From Bin5 sp965204705 (GTDB taxonomy: Bacteria > Chloroflexota > Anaerolineae > Caldilineales > Caldilineaceae), in NCBI GenBank assembly GCA_965204705.1, contig OZ242006.1, positions 2,790,001 through 2,854,000 of the forward strand: a stretch of DNA of 64,000 bases. Reading direction: 5' to 3'. The position numbers and the translations under genes are program-made. This document shows positions 25,668-34,260 of this stretch, piece by piece. Each line of letters opens with the position of its first letter. Within the stretch, counting starts at the first letter, position 1. The notes below the pieces were generated by a model. The model worked only from the letters and a program-made list of their open reading frames with translations. It was not told where the DNA came from and ran no database searches.

Positions 25668-26800
25668 GTCCTGTAGGTCCAAAGAAGGACTCTACAGTCA
25701 GTTAGTGCAACTGCGACACTCGTAGCTTGCACTCCTAAAGTTCCATAGCCCTCTGGGGCCAGTTAAGACAAGGAGGTCTTAACCATGTTAAACCGGCAAC
25801 GGCGCCAGCACCTTGAAGGCTCCCCACAGGCCGCCACGAATCCTGTCCAAGTCGGCTGTATTGAGTACCTCACCGCACGCCCTCTCTGGCAAGGTCTTTG
25901 CAATCGCCCCGACCTATTCTCACTCAAGTTTGCCGTACCTTCTGAAGTTTCCTCCTGGCTGCATAGCGGCGAAGCCGACCTTGCGCTCGTCTCATCCATC
26001 GAGTACGGGCCCGGTTACCGCATCGTGCCCGGAGTTGCGGTAACCTCGATGGGATCGGTTGCTTCAGTCGCTGCTTTCTCCAGCAAGCCACTGACAGAAG
26101 CCAAGACCGTCGCCCTCGACACCAGCTCCCGGACCGCCGCCGCCCTCATGCGTATCCTCTGCGCCGAGCGGTTCGACATTGAGCCGGAGTTCGTGTCCAT
26201 GCGCCCGAACCTGTCCTCCATGCTCCAGCGCTGCGACGCCGCCCTTCTCATCGGCGACAACACCCTCTTCGTCGACCACGTCGGCATGGGCCTACACAAA
26301 AATGACCTTTGCGACGAATGGCGAGGCTTGACAGGCCTTCCCTTCGTATTCGGGTTTTGGGCCGGCCGGCCTGATGCCCTGACACCAGCACATTTGCAGG
26401 CCTTGCGCGATTCAAGTCAAGCCGGGGTTACCGCACTCGACGACATAGCCTGCGCCCACTATCCTGACAACGAAACCCTCGCCGCCACCAGCGGCGAATA
26501 CCTGCACGAAAACATCCAGTACTGCTTTGACGACGACTGCCTCGCCAGCCTGCAGAGGTTCTACAAATCCGCTTCCAAGCTCGGAATCATTCAACAGGCC
26601 CCAACCGTCCTATTCTACGATTCTTGACCCACGAAGGTGACGTAGTGCGCCGATACAGTAGGGTCTGGGGGCAAGAGGGGATCCCCGAAGCCTGTCTCCA
26701 AGGCAACTTCTCAGAGTCGTTCGGTACAACGATGGGATTCCCCCCTGCCTCTGAATCCGGCGGAATACCAACCAGGGAAAACTGTGACTTAGAATGTGTC
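25330..26800 (+). repeat. tandem duplication, unit 1
   Basis: This 1.47-kb unit covers the 3' end of the amidase gene, the spacer, mqnA copy 1 and about 170 bp beyond it. It is matched by unit 2 at a constant offset of 1474-1478 bp. Matching landmarks are the amidase stop (25667/27145), the spacer AAGACAAGG-A-GTCTTAAC before mqnA, and GGGATT-CC-CC-GCC-CTGAATCCGG after it. Confidence 0.9.
25785..26627 (+). CDS. mqnA: MqnA-like chorismate dehydratase, copy 1
   Basis: This 280-aa protein belongs to the MqnA/DUF178 family, periplasmic-binding-protein-like enzymes of the futalosine route to menaquinone. MqnA dehydrates chorismate to 3-enolpyruvylbenzoate. Typical blocks are VGCIEYLTARPLWQGL, SGEADLALVSSIEYG, VALDTSSRTAAALMRILC and DAALLIGDNTLF. 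The length is normal. The ATG follows AAGGAGG with suitable spacing. A second complete copy lies 1.47 kb downstream. No other mqn genes are in the window, so the menaquinone role is taken from the family. Confidence 0.85.
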   Translation: MLNRQRRQHLEGSPQAATNPVQVGCIEYLTARPLWQGLCNRPDLFSLKFAVPSEVSSWLHSGEADLALVSSIEYGPGYRIVPGVAVTSMGSVASVAAFSSKPLTEAKTVALDTSSRTAAALMRILCAERFDIEPEFVSMRPNLSSMLQRCDAALLIGDNTLFVDHVGMGLHKNDLCDEWRGLTGLPFVFGFWAGRPDALTPAHLQALRDSSQAGVTALDDIACAHYPDNETLAATSGEYLHENIQYCFDDDCLASLQRFYKSASKLGIIQQAPTVLFYDS

Positions 26801-26802
26801 AT

Positions 26803-27145
26803 CATCGCCCGCACCCGCTTCTACATCCAGGCTCCTGAGTTCTTCAAAAAAAACGATCTTCTTCTGACACCTCAGAAGCATCTCACCGCCTGGCGTGTCG
26901 AAGACTGGCCCGCGCAGAACGAAGGCAAACCTGCGCCATCCTTCACTGACAGCTTGCCCTTCACCTACCCCTTCAACCTCACCGGCCAGCCTGCCGCCGG
27001 CGTCCCCTGCGGCCTCGCCTCCGACGGCCTGCCCGTTGCCCTCCAGATTGTGGGCAGCTATCACGCCGAAGCGCTTGTCCTCCAGGCCTCAGCCGCATTT
27101 GAAAGAATCGCGCCTAGGACATCCGTTTGGCCCGATGTATCATAG
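26803..27145 (+). pseudogene. amidase C-terminal fragment from tandem duplication
   Basis: The frame encodes RFYIQAPEFFKKNDLLLTPQ, then LPFTYPFNLTGQPAAGVPCG, then PVALQIVGSYHAEALVLQ. This closely matches the last 110 residues of the amidase at 24246-25667, but it lacks the catalytic Lys and both Ser. Upstream in the same frame is duplicated spacer DNA, so the 173-codon open frame from 26624 is a chimaera and not a functional amidase. Confidence 0.85.
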
Positions 27146-28274
27146 GGCCTGTAGGTCCAATGACGGACACTACATTCAGTGCAATCATCCCATTCGCAGG
27201 TTGCACACCCAAAACTCCATAGCCCTTAGGGGCCCATTAAGACAAGGACGTCTTAACTGTGTTTAACTGGCAACGGCGCCAAAACCTTGCATGCTCCAAC
27301 CAAGCCGGTACGCATCCTGTCCGCGTCGGCTGCGTCAACTACCTCAACGCACGCCCTCTCTGGCACGGTCTCAGCAATCGCCCCGACCTCTTCTCACTCA
27401 AGTATGCAGTGCCTTCTGAAGTTTCCTCCTGGCTACACAACGGCGAAGTCGACCTTGCGCTCGTCTCATCCATCGAGTACGGGCCCCGCTACCGCGTCGT
27501 GCCAGGAGCCGCCGTTACCTCGATGGGACCGGTTGCTTCGGTTGGCGTGTTCTCCCACAAGCCACTGACAAGAGCCAGGTCCGTCGCCCTCGACGCCAGT
27601 TCCCGGACCTCCGCCGCCCTCATGCGTATCCTCTGCGCCGAGTGGTTCGACATTGAGCCGGAGTTCGTGACCATGCGCCCAGACCTGCCCGCCATGCTTC
27701 AGCGCTGCGACGCCGCCCTTCTCATCGGCGACAGCGCCCTCTTCGTCGACCACGTCGGCATGGGCCTGCGCAAACATGACCTTTGCGACGAATGGCGAGG
27801 CATGACCGGCCTTCCCTTCGTATTTGCGTTCTGGACCGGCCGGCCCGATGCCCTGACCCCAGCGCATTTGCAGGCCGTACGCGATTCACGCCAGGCCGGC
27901 GTTACCGCACTCGACGACATCGCCTGCGCCCACTATCCCGACAACGAGACACTCGCCGCCACCGGCCGCGCATACCTGCACAAAAACATCCAATACCGCT
28001 TTGACGTCGACTGCTTCGCCAGCCTGCAGAGGTTCTACACATCCGCCTCCAAGCTCGGAATCATCCAACAGGCCCAGACCGTCCTCTTCTATGATTCTTG
28101 ACACACGAAAGTGAAGGAGTGCACCAATACCATATGAGCTGAGGGCTTGAGGGAATCCCCTGTGCTTGTCTCCAGGGCAACTTCTCAAAGTCGTTCGGGA
28201 CAACGATGGGATTTCCGCCAGCCCCTGAATCCGGAGTAATATCAACCAGTGAAAATCTTGATTTAGAAAGTGTC
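26808..28274 (+). repeat. tandem duplication, unit 2
   Basis: This is the second copy of the 1.47-kb unit (unit 1 at 25330-26800). The junction with unit 1 is at about 26801-26807. Both mqnA copies stay open while the amidase part is only a stub, so selection seems to act on mqnA. Confidence 0.9.
27259..28101 (+). CDS. mqnA: MqnA-like chorismate dehydratase, copy 2
   Basis: This 280-aa paralogue of the protein at 25785-26627 is collinear and has no indel over the full length. It shares VGCVNYLNARPLWHGLSNRP (VGCIEYLTARPLWQGLCNRP in copy 1), VDLALVSSIEYGPRYR and DAALLIGDSALFVDH. The N-terminal VNYLNARPL is closer to canonical MqnA than copy 1 (IEYLTARPL). It starts at GTG where copy 1 has ATG. 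Differences are scattered point changes, so the duplication is not fresh and both copies have been kept open. A split of function between copies is possible. Confidence 0.83.
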   Translation: MFNWQRRQNLACSNQAGTHPVRVGCVNYLNARPLWHGLSNRPDLFSLKYAVPSEVSSWLHNGEVDLALVSSIEYGPRYRVVPGAAVTSMGPVASVGVFSHKPLTRARSVALDASSRTSAALMRILCAEWFDIEPEFVTMRPDLPAMLQRCDAALLIGDSALFVDHVGMGLRKHDLCDEWRGMTGLPFVFAFWTGRPDALTPAHLQAVRDSRQAGVTALDDIACAHYPDNETLAATGRAYLHKNIQYRFDVDCFASLQRFYTSASKLGIIQQAQTVLFYDS

Positions 28275-28516
28275 TGGAACGCCTGGACGCCAAAACTCTA
28301 CGCCTATCCCCGAAAGCTCTGCATCTTCCGGTCGGCACAGACCATCCAGTCAACCAAAACTGAATGCTATGACACTTTCTTGACAAGGGTCTGTTCGTTG
28401 CGCTATAGTTCCTCCTAACCTGGGCCTGATCTGTCCTGGATCCTGGCTTCACGCCGGCCTCCGCATTTGAGAATCGCTAGGTCAACACCCTCCGCATTCC
28501 TACAGGAGTAAGAAAA
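28102..28516. other. duplicated spacer tail and promoter region
   Basis: Positions 28102-28274 are the tail of duplication unit 2 and contain no gene. The rest leads into the promoter at 28380-28409 and the ribosome site (CAGGAG) of the next gene. Confidence 0.6.
28380..28409 (+). promoter_or_regulatory. sigma70-type promoter of sugar-type ABC importer
   Basis: TTGACA (28380-28385) and TATAGT (28404-28409) are spaced 18 bp. They lie about 110 bp before the ATG of the binding-protein gene, right after the end of the duplicated DNA. Confidence 0.6.
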
Positions 28517-29839
28517 ATGTCGAATTTGCAGAGCGTTACTAGGCGCAGTTTTTTGCGTACGGCCGGTCTGGGCACAGCCGGCCTCGCTCTCGCCGCCTGC
28601 GCCGCCCCCGTAGCCCCGGCTGCAGGTGACTCCGCCGCCGATTCCGCTGCAGCGCCCGCCCAGGAGCCCGTCAACGTCACCCTGATCTCCTGGTGGAACC
28701 ATCCCTTCCGAGACCTCTTGCCCGCTTTCAACGACCTCCACCCCGATATACAGGTCGAATTCATCGACTCGGGCACGGGATACAGTGAGAAGGTCATGAC
28801 CGCCATGGTCTCCGGCTCAGAACTCACCGATATCGTCGGCAGCCAGGACTACAACCTGCCACTGTGGGCGGCCACCGGAGGCATGGCAGACCTCACCGAC
28901 CTCATGGCGCCGCACAAGGACAGAATCGTCCCGTACAAGCTGAACCACGGTGTTCACGAAGGCAAGAATTACGGCGTTCCTTGGGATGGGTCTCCCTGTC
29001 TTCTCTATTACCGCCGCGATGTCACCGAGGAATATGGCATCGATCCGACCGCCATCAGCAGTTACGAAGATTGGATGGCCGCGGGCGAAGCGTTGTCAGC
29101 TGCTTCCGACGGCGAAAACCGGCTCTGGGGCATTACAAAGAACAACTACTTCCCTTGGCTCAGTTGGACTTGGCAACGAGGAGGCGGAGTTTATGACCTG
29201 CAGCTCGAAAACGTAATCGTAGACCAACCCGATGCGATCGAGTCGCTCGCCTTTCTCAAGACGCTCTGGGATTCAAACGCCGTTTTTCAGGACTTTAGCT
29301 GGGATATCGGGTTGGCTTCCTACAAAGACGGCTCCTCCGCCATCTTCCCGGGTGCCATCTGGTTGGCCGGCATTATCGAAGGCAACGCTCCTGAAACGGT
29401 TGGTCAGTGGGCCGTTACACAGCTCCCTGCTTGGATGGAAGGGGGCAGCCGCGCCTTTACCTGGGGCGGCTCGCAGCTATGCATCCTCAAGACCAGCAAG
29501 AACAAGCTGGAGGCATTCACCTTCCTCGAATACTCCCAGTTGTCACAGGCCGGCCAGGAAGTCCTCTGGACTTCCGGCGCCCTCTTCCCAGTTCTCCATG
29601 AAGCACTAGACTGGCCAATTATGAACGAGCCTGTCGATTTTTACGGTGGGCAGGTCGCACTCAGAATGTACGCCGAAGTCAATTCCGCGGTCCAGCCTTT
29701 CGTTTGGGGCGAAGGTTGGTCCGAGGCATGGGATGTCCTGGTTCAGGCCCAAAGCCAAGTCCTGGACGGTGATGTCGGACCTGAAGAAGCCCTAAGCTCT
29801 GCCGCGCAGGAGATTAGAGACCTGCAAGGCCTCGGCTGA
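28517..29839 (+). CDS. carbohydrate-type ABC transporter substrate-binding lipoprotein
   Basis: This 440-aa protein is a family 1 solute-binding protein. The N-terminus has a twin-arginine motif RRSFLRTAG followed by lipobox LAAC (Cys28), so it is probably exported folded by Tat and then lipidated. Family blocks are VNVTLISWWNHPFRDLLPAF, DLHPDIQVEF and ALFPVLHEALDWP. The first gene of a three-gene importer, it is followed by two MalF/MalG-type permeases and no ATPase, which in these bacteria is commonly supplied by a shared MsmX/UgpC-like protein encoded elsewhere. The sugar is unknown. Confidence 0.9.
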   Translation: MSNLQSVTRRSFLRTAGLGTAGLALAACAAPVAPAAGDSAADSAAAPAQEPVNVTLISWWNHPFRDLLPAFNDLHPDIQVEFIDSGTGYSEKVMTAMVSGSELTDIVGSQDYNLPLWAATGGMADLTDLMAPHKDRIVPYKLNHGVHEGKNYGVPWDGSPCLLYYRRDVTEEYGIDPTAISSYEDWMAAGEALSAASDGENRLWGITKNNYFPWLSWTWQRGGGVYDLQLENVIVDQPDAIESLAFLKTLWDSNAVFQDFSWDIGLASYKDGSSAIFPGAIWLAGIIEGNAPETVGQWAVTQLPAWMEGGSRAFTWGGSQLCILKTSKNKLEAFTFLEYSQLSQAGQEVLWTSGALFPVLHEALDWPIMNEPVDFYGGQVALRMYAEVNSAVQPFVWGEGWSEAWDVLVQAQSQVLDGDVGPEEALSSAAQEIRDLQGLG

Positions 29840-29993
29840 GCACTAAAGCAAATTCGAATCCGGCCCGGCGCCCGCACTCAACCCAATCTTGCGAGCGTCG
29901 GCCGGTCTTCTGCTCGACCCCTGTGGCAGAACTGGTGCGAACAACGCCCAGACCGCGCCTCTTGCCCCCCTTCCTGACAAGGAACGTGTGAAT

Positions 29994-30926
29994 ATGGGAG
30001 TGGCAATAAAGCCCCCAACAGTTGGGCCCGCATCGCCTCCCAAAAGGTCCAGCTATTACATCTGGGAAAAAACAGCCCCATATGTCTTTATTTCACCCTT
30101 CTTTATTCTCTTCGGGATATTTGGGGCCTTTCCGATTCTTTTCGCTGTCTGGATCAGCTTTCAGGACTGGAAGAGTGTTCGTTCCAGTGAATACGTTGGC
30201 TTTAAGAATTACGCGCGCCTGTTCACCGACGACAGTTTCCATATCGCATTGTCCAATACCATCATCCTTGGTATTCTCGTCGTCCCACTGATGATCATCT
30301 TCAGCTTGAGCCTTGCCAACGTGCTCAATCAGCCAATTCGCGGTCGTGTCATCTACCGCACAGCGTACTTCCTACCCGTCGTCACGTCGCTTGTCGTCGT
30401 CGGCATTCTCTTCGATTTCTTTCTCGGGTCAGTCTACAGCCCCCTCGGGTCGGTCCTGCAGATCTTCGGTATCGAGTATAAGGGCCTCACGAACCAACCT
30501 GTTTTTGTTAAGCCCGCAATCCTGGTCATGATCCTGTGGCGCTGGGTTGGCTACAACATGATGATCATGCTGGCCGGCCTCCAAAGTATTCCTCATGAGC
30601 TTTACGAAGCCGCCCGCATTGATGGCGCCAGCGGGATACAGGCCTTTCTCAATATCACCGTCCCGCTGATGCGACGTGTCATCGCCTTCGCCGCTATCCT
30701 GTCGACTATCGGCATGTTCAACATCTTTGAAGAAGCCTATATGCTGGTCGGAACTGGTGGCGGACCCGATCGTGCCGGACTACTCATGGGTCTTATCATC
30801 TACAGACAGGCCTTTGTAAGCTTCAAATTCGGCTATGCCTCCGCGCTTGCCTACGCCAACGCGGTTATCATCATAGCCTTGTCTTTTCTGCAGATATTTG
30901 CGAGCGAACGCGCCGCTTCCGATTAA
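29994..30926 (+). CDS. sugar-type ABC transporter permease (MalF/UgpA type)
   Basis: This 310-aa inner-membrane protein has about six hydrophobic segments, starting with APYVFISPFFILFGIFGAFP. The EAA loop is ELYEAARIDGASGIQAFLNI near residue 205, the site of ATPase contact. The ATG at 29994 has AAGGA about ten bases upstream, so a longer frame beginning at 29889 is not used. The next permease starts 29 bp after its stop. Confidence 0.9.
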   Translation: MGVAIKPPTVGPASPPKRSSYYIWEKTAPYVFISPFFILFGIFGAFPILFAVWISFQDWKSVRSSEYVGFKNYARLFTDDSFHIALSNTIILGILVVPLMIIFSLSLANVLNQPIRGRVIYRTAYFLPVVTSLVVVGILFDFFLGSVYSPLGSVLQIFGIEYKGLTNQPVFVKPAILVMILWRWVGYNMMIMLAGLQSIPHELYEAARIDGASGIQAFLNITVPLMRRVIAFAAILSTIGMFNIFEEAYMLVGTGGGPDRAGLLMGLIIYRQAFVSFKFGYASALAYANAVIIIALSFLQIFASERAASD

Positions 30927-30954
30927 TACATCCTCCGAACAAGAACTGTCCCAA

Positions 30955-31875
30955 ATGAGTCAGAATGCCAGCGCAGTTGCAGCCAGACACAAGATCGGTC
31001 CGTATGCTCCTAAGAGAAAGTTCTCCTTGGGGCTAATCTTAACGCATGTCTGCCTTTTCATCGCTCTTCTAATCTTTGTCTTCCCCTTTTATTGGATGAT
31101 TTCGTCCTCTCTCAAGCCAATGGCTGACATCTATATCGTTCCCGTCCAATTCTGGCCTACCCGCCCCTCCCTTAACAATTACTTGGAGATCGCTGGCCTA
31201 ATTCAGTCCGACGAAATCGATTTTCGCGGTGGCATTTCCCTGACCCGTACATTTCTGAATAGCACTTTCATCGCAGTCGTCAACACTGCCGGCACAGTCT
31301 TTCTCGCCTCACTTGCCGGTTTTGCCTTCGCCAAATTGCGCTTCAAAGGGCGCAACGCCCTATTTCTCTCCATGTTGGCGACAATGATGATTCCCAACAG
31401 CGTCGGTCTGGTTCCCAGCTACTTGATCATGGCCTGGCTCAAGTGGATCAACACCTGGTATCCACTAATCATTCCCGGCCTCGCCACGCCCTTCGCCGTC
31501 TTCTGGATGCGCCAGTACATGACCACCGTGCCCGACGAGATGATCGAAGCCGCCCGCATTGATGGCTGCGGCCCATTCGCCTCCTACTGGCGTGTCGTTG
31601 TCCCTGTCGTCCTGCCTGGCATGGCTGCGCTCGCCATCTTCTCATTCATGGGCCACTGGAACGCCTTTATGGGACCATTGATCTACCTGAATAAGCCGGA
31701 ACTCTATACATTGCCCCTGTTCTTGGCCGTGCTGGATTCGGGCGTCTCGGGTAGGCCAGTACCGCTCCACCTAATCTTCACAGCTTCCTTTGTTTCGATC
31801 CTGCCCATACTGCTCATATTCCTGTTTGCCCAGCGCTACTTCATCGCCGGCCTGACTGCAGGCAGCCTCAAGTAG
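30955..31875 (+). CDS. sugar-type ABC transporter permease (MalG/UgpE type)
   Basis: This 306-aa inner-membrane partner permease opens with a cytoplasmic tail, then FIALLIFVFPFYWMISSSLK. The EAA loop is EMIEAARIDGCGPFASYWRV near residue 200, and the C-terminus is QRYFIAGLTAGSLK, typical of MalG-type proteins. The ATG at 30955 is chosen; a frame beginning earlier overlaps the previous gene without support. Its ribosome site is weak, so it may depend on coupling to the upstream permease. Confidence 0.9.
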   Translation: MSQNASAVAARHKIGPYAPKRKFSLGLILTHVCLFIALLIFVFPFYWMISSSLKPMADIYIVPVQFWPTRPSLNNYLEIAGLIQSDEIDFRGGISLTRTFLNSTFIAVVNTAGTVFLASLAGFAFAKLRFKGRNALFLSMLATMMIPNSVGLVPSYLIMAWLKWINTWYPLIIPGLATPFAVFWMRQYMTTVPDEMIEAARIDGCGPFASYWRVVVPVVLPGMAALAIFSFMGHWNAFMGPLIYLNKPELYTLPLFLAVLDSGVSGRPVPLHLIFTASFVSILPILLIFLFAQRYFIAGLTAGSLK

Positions 31876-31911
31876 CCCCGATTCTGGAAGTCAAGATACG
31901 GGAACCAACCT

Positions 31912-32799
31912 ATGAAACTTACAATGGGGAAATACGATCTGGAGATAGGTGGACGCTATCTCGACGAACTGCGTGATTCCACAGCGGACAAGGAAGACAT
32001 GCCTACGCTGAGAAATCGCCTCCAGGATGAGGGTTACCTCCTGATTCGCGGACTGCACGACCGCCAGAAGGTGAAGGAGGCTCGCCGGGTCGTCCTGGAA
32101 AACTTGGAGCAAGCGGAGCAGCTCGCACCTGGAGAGCCGCTGATGGACGGGGTCATAGCGGAGGGCAAACGCGGCAAATTCTACGGCGGCTCCAAGGCCG
32201 TCACCCACACGCCCGAGTTCCTTGGCGTTGTCGAGGCCCCCGAACTGATGCAATTCTTCGCAGAGTTCCTCGACGGACCCAGCCTGACTTACGATTTCAA
32301 GTGGCTTCGCGTCGTCCCCAACGGCGCCTTTACCGGCGCCCACTACGACATCGTCTACATGGGCCGCGGCACAACCAACGTCTTCACCGTCTGGACGCCT
32401 CTCGGCGACCTTCCCTACGAAATGGGCCCGCTCGCCATCCTCGCCGGCTCACACCAGTTCGACCGCATCAAGGAAACCTACGGTGAGATGGACGTCGACC
32501 GCGACAAGGTAACCGGCTGGTTCTCGAACGACCCTGTAGAGCTGGTCGATACCTACGGCGGCAAATGGCGCAGCGCCGAATTCGAAATGGGCGACGCCCT
32601 TATCTTCGGCATGTACTCCATGCACGGCTCCCTTTCCAACACCACCGGCCGCTTCCGCCTCAGCTGCGACACACGCTACCAACGCGCCGACGAACCGGTC
32701 GACGAACGCTGGATCGGCGAAAACCCGATCGCACACTACGCCTGGATGAAGGGTGAAACCGTCCCCATGGAGCAAGCCCGCCAGCGCTGGGGCGTCTGA
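31912..32799 (+). CDS. PhyH-type Fe(II)/2-oxoglutarate dioxygenase
   Basis: This 295-aa protein is a phytanoyl-CoA-dioxygenase-family enzyme. Iron ligands are visible as AHYDIV (His144, Asp146) and MHGSLSN (His238), with a likely 2-oxoglutarate-binding Arg in RFRLSCDTR (247-255). The middle has VWTPLGDLPYEMGPLAILAG and the usual GSH turn. Such enzymes hydroxylate small organic molecules. It follows the sugar importer by 36 bp, so it may act on the imported compound; that is inference. It retains a complete HxD...H facial triad, in contrast to the PhyH at 41196-42089. Confidence 0.9.
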   Translation: MKLTMGKYDLEIGGRYLDELRDSTADKEDMPTLRNRLQDEGYLLIRGLHDRQKVKEARRVVLENLEQAEQLAPGEPLMDGVIAEGKRGKFYGGSKAVTHTPEFLGVVEAPELMQFFAEFLDGPSLTYDFKWLRVVPNGAFTGAHYDIVYMGRGTTNVFTVWTPLGDLPYEMGPLAILAGSHQFDRIKETYGEMDVDRDKVTGWFSNDPVELVDTYGGKWRSAEFEMGDALIFGMYSMHGSLSNTTGRFRLSCDTRYQRADEPVDERWIGENPIAHYAWMKGETVPMEQARQRWGV

Positions 32800-32802
32800 A
32801 CG

Positions 32803-32848
32803 CAAAAACCGCCTGGGTCATACTGTCGTTGAACAGTTTCCCAGGCGG
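32803..32848 (-). terminator. intrinsic terminator of argJ (read on minus strand)
   Basis: The stem CCGCCTGGG (32809-32817) with CCCAGGCGG (32840-32848) contains an inner ACTGT/ACAGT pair. On the minus strand it is followed by five T, as expected for a terminator of the argG-argJ operon. On the plus strand it lies directly after the PhyH stop but lacks a T tract. Confidence 0.7.
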
Positions 32849-32911
32849 CTGGCTGCCTTAACTCTGAACCTAGTCAGTCATTTTCTGGCCACCGGCAACT
32901 GACCGACGCCG

Positions 32912-34168
32912 TTACGTTCTGTACTCAGCATTGATCGACACGTAGTCGTAGCTCAGATCGCAAGTCCACACTGTCGCGGCACCCTCGCCCAGTCCAAGTG
33001 AAACGCGTACACTTATCTCGCTCTCGGCGAAAATAGCCGATGCATCCTCCTCGGCGTAATTGGTGGGTGTCCCCGCGTCCACAAGTTGCAGCTCAGCATT
33101 GCCCGCGTCAGGTTGGCCCGCGGCAATAAACAGATGCGCCTTAGTCGGGTCCACCTGCGCACCGGAATAACCCACCGCGCACAGAATGCGGCCCCAATTG
33201 GCATCATGTCCAAAAAAGGCAGTCTTCACCAGCGGGCTCTTCGCGATCGAGTTGGCAACTGTATGAGCCTCGCCGTCGCTGACTGCGCCTTCAACCTGGA
33301 TCGTCACAAACTTCGTCACGCCCTCCCCATTACGCACGATCAGTTTCGCCAACTCCATCGACGCCGCTGTCAGCGCATCCACAAACGCGTCATAGTCCGC
33401 TCCCTTTTCGGTTATCTCATCATTCCCTGCGGCTCCATTGGCCAGCACAAGCACAGTGTCATTAGTGCTCGTATCGCCGTCGACGCTTATCCGATTGAAG
33501 CTGTGGCTTACCGCCGAGGCCAGAGCCTCCTGCAGAAGCGGCTGTGCGATCGTGGCATCGGTGGCCAAAGTCGCCAGCATGGTCGCCATGTTTGGGTGAA
33601 TCATGCCCGCGCCCTTGCCGATTCCGGTTACCGTAACCGTCTTTCCGCCAATATCCGCCTGACCGGACGCCCACTTGGGAAACACGTCCGTTGTCATGAT
33701 AGCCTCGGCCGCATCTTCCCAACCGTCCGGCCGCAGCTTGGCTGCTACCTCAGGAATGCCAGCTTCAATCACACCAATGGGCAGTTGAACGCCAATCACG
33801 CCCGTGCTCATCACAAACGCCGTATTGTCGGTGCTGCCTAAACTCTTCTCAGCCGCCTCTGCCATTCGGCGGGCGTTGGCGTTTCCTTCCGCACTGGTAC
33901 AGGCATTGGCGTTGCCGCTGTTTATAGCGACACCATGCATCCCTTCTGGATTCATGCGCAGCAGGTCTTTGTCATACAGAACCGGCGCGGCCGGGAAAGC
34001 ATTCTGTGTAAAGACTGCCGCGGCCTTGCAAGGCGTTGGGCTGGCGATCAGCGCAAGGTCCGGCGCCCCGGTGGGCTTTATCCCGCAGTGAATCCCTGCC
34101 GTGTCGAATCCCTGCACAGGAATCGGTGGCGATGAAGGCCCCGCAAAAGCATGTTCTTTCTCAGACAT
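32912..34168 (-). CDS. argJ: bifunctional glutamate N-acetyltransferase/ornithine acetyltransferase
   Basis: This 418-aa enzyme of arginine biosynthesis recycles the acetyl group from N-acetylornithine to glutamate. The self-cleavage site is seen in IHPNMATMLATLATDA, where the Thr of ATML becomes the new N-terminal nucleophile of the beta chain. Other family blocks are GIKPTGAPDLALIASP, NSGNANACTS and HDANWGRILCAVGYSG. The ATG at 34168 has GGAG eight bases upstream. It lies 92 bp downstream of argG on the same strand, and a terminator follows its stop. Whether it is fully bifunctional cannot be told from sequence. Confidence 0.95.
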   Translation of the reverse strand: MSEKEHAFAGPSSPPIPVQGFDTAGIHCGIKPTGAPDLALIASPTPCKAAAVFTQNAFPAAPVLYDKDLLRMNPEGMHGVAINSGNANACTSAEGNANARRMAEAAEKSLGSTDNTAFVMSTGVIGVQLPIGVIEAGIPEVAAKLRPDGWEDAAEAIMTTDVFPKWASGQADIGGKTVTVTGIGKGAGMIHPNMATMLATLATDATIAQPLLQEALASAVSHSFNRISVDGDTSTNDTVLVLANGAAGNDEITEKGADYDAFVDALTAASMELAKLIVRNGEGVTKFVTIQVEGAVSDGEAHTVANSIAKSPLVKTAFFGHDANWGRILCAVGYSGAQVDPTKAHLFIAAGQPDAGNAELQLVDAGTPTNYAEEDASAIFAESEISVRVSLGLGEGAATVWTCDLSYDYVSINAEYRT

Positions 34169-34260
34169 GTCTAGTCTCCAAGAATTATGAAAGCAACATT
34201 CGTTGTTTATCCACTAACCGTTGATTACCAAATACTGTGGGTCGCACATACCTCTGATGC

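Noticed and set aside
26624..27145. functional second amidase
   Set aside because: It lacks the catalytic Lys and both Ser and begins in duplicated spacer DNA.
33086..33841. 251-aa plus-strand frame inside argJ
   Set aside because: Antisense shadow; argJ has a complete family signature on the minus strand.
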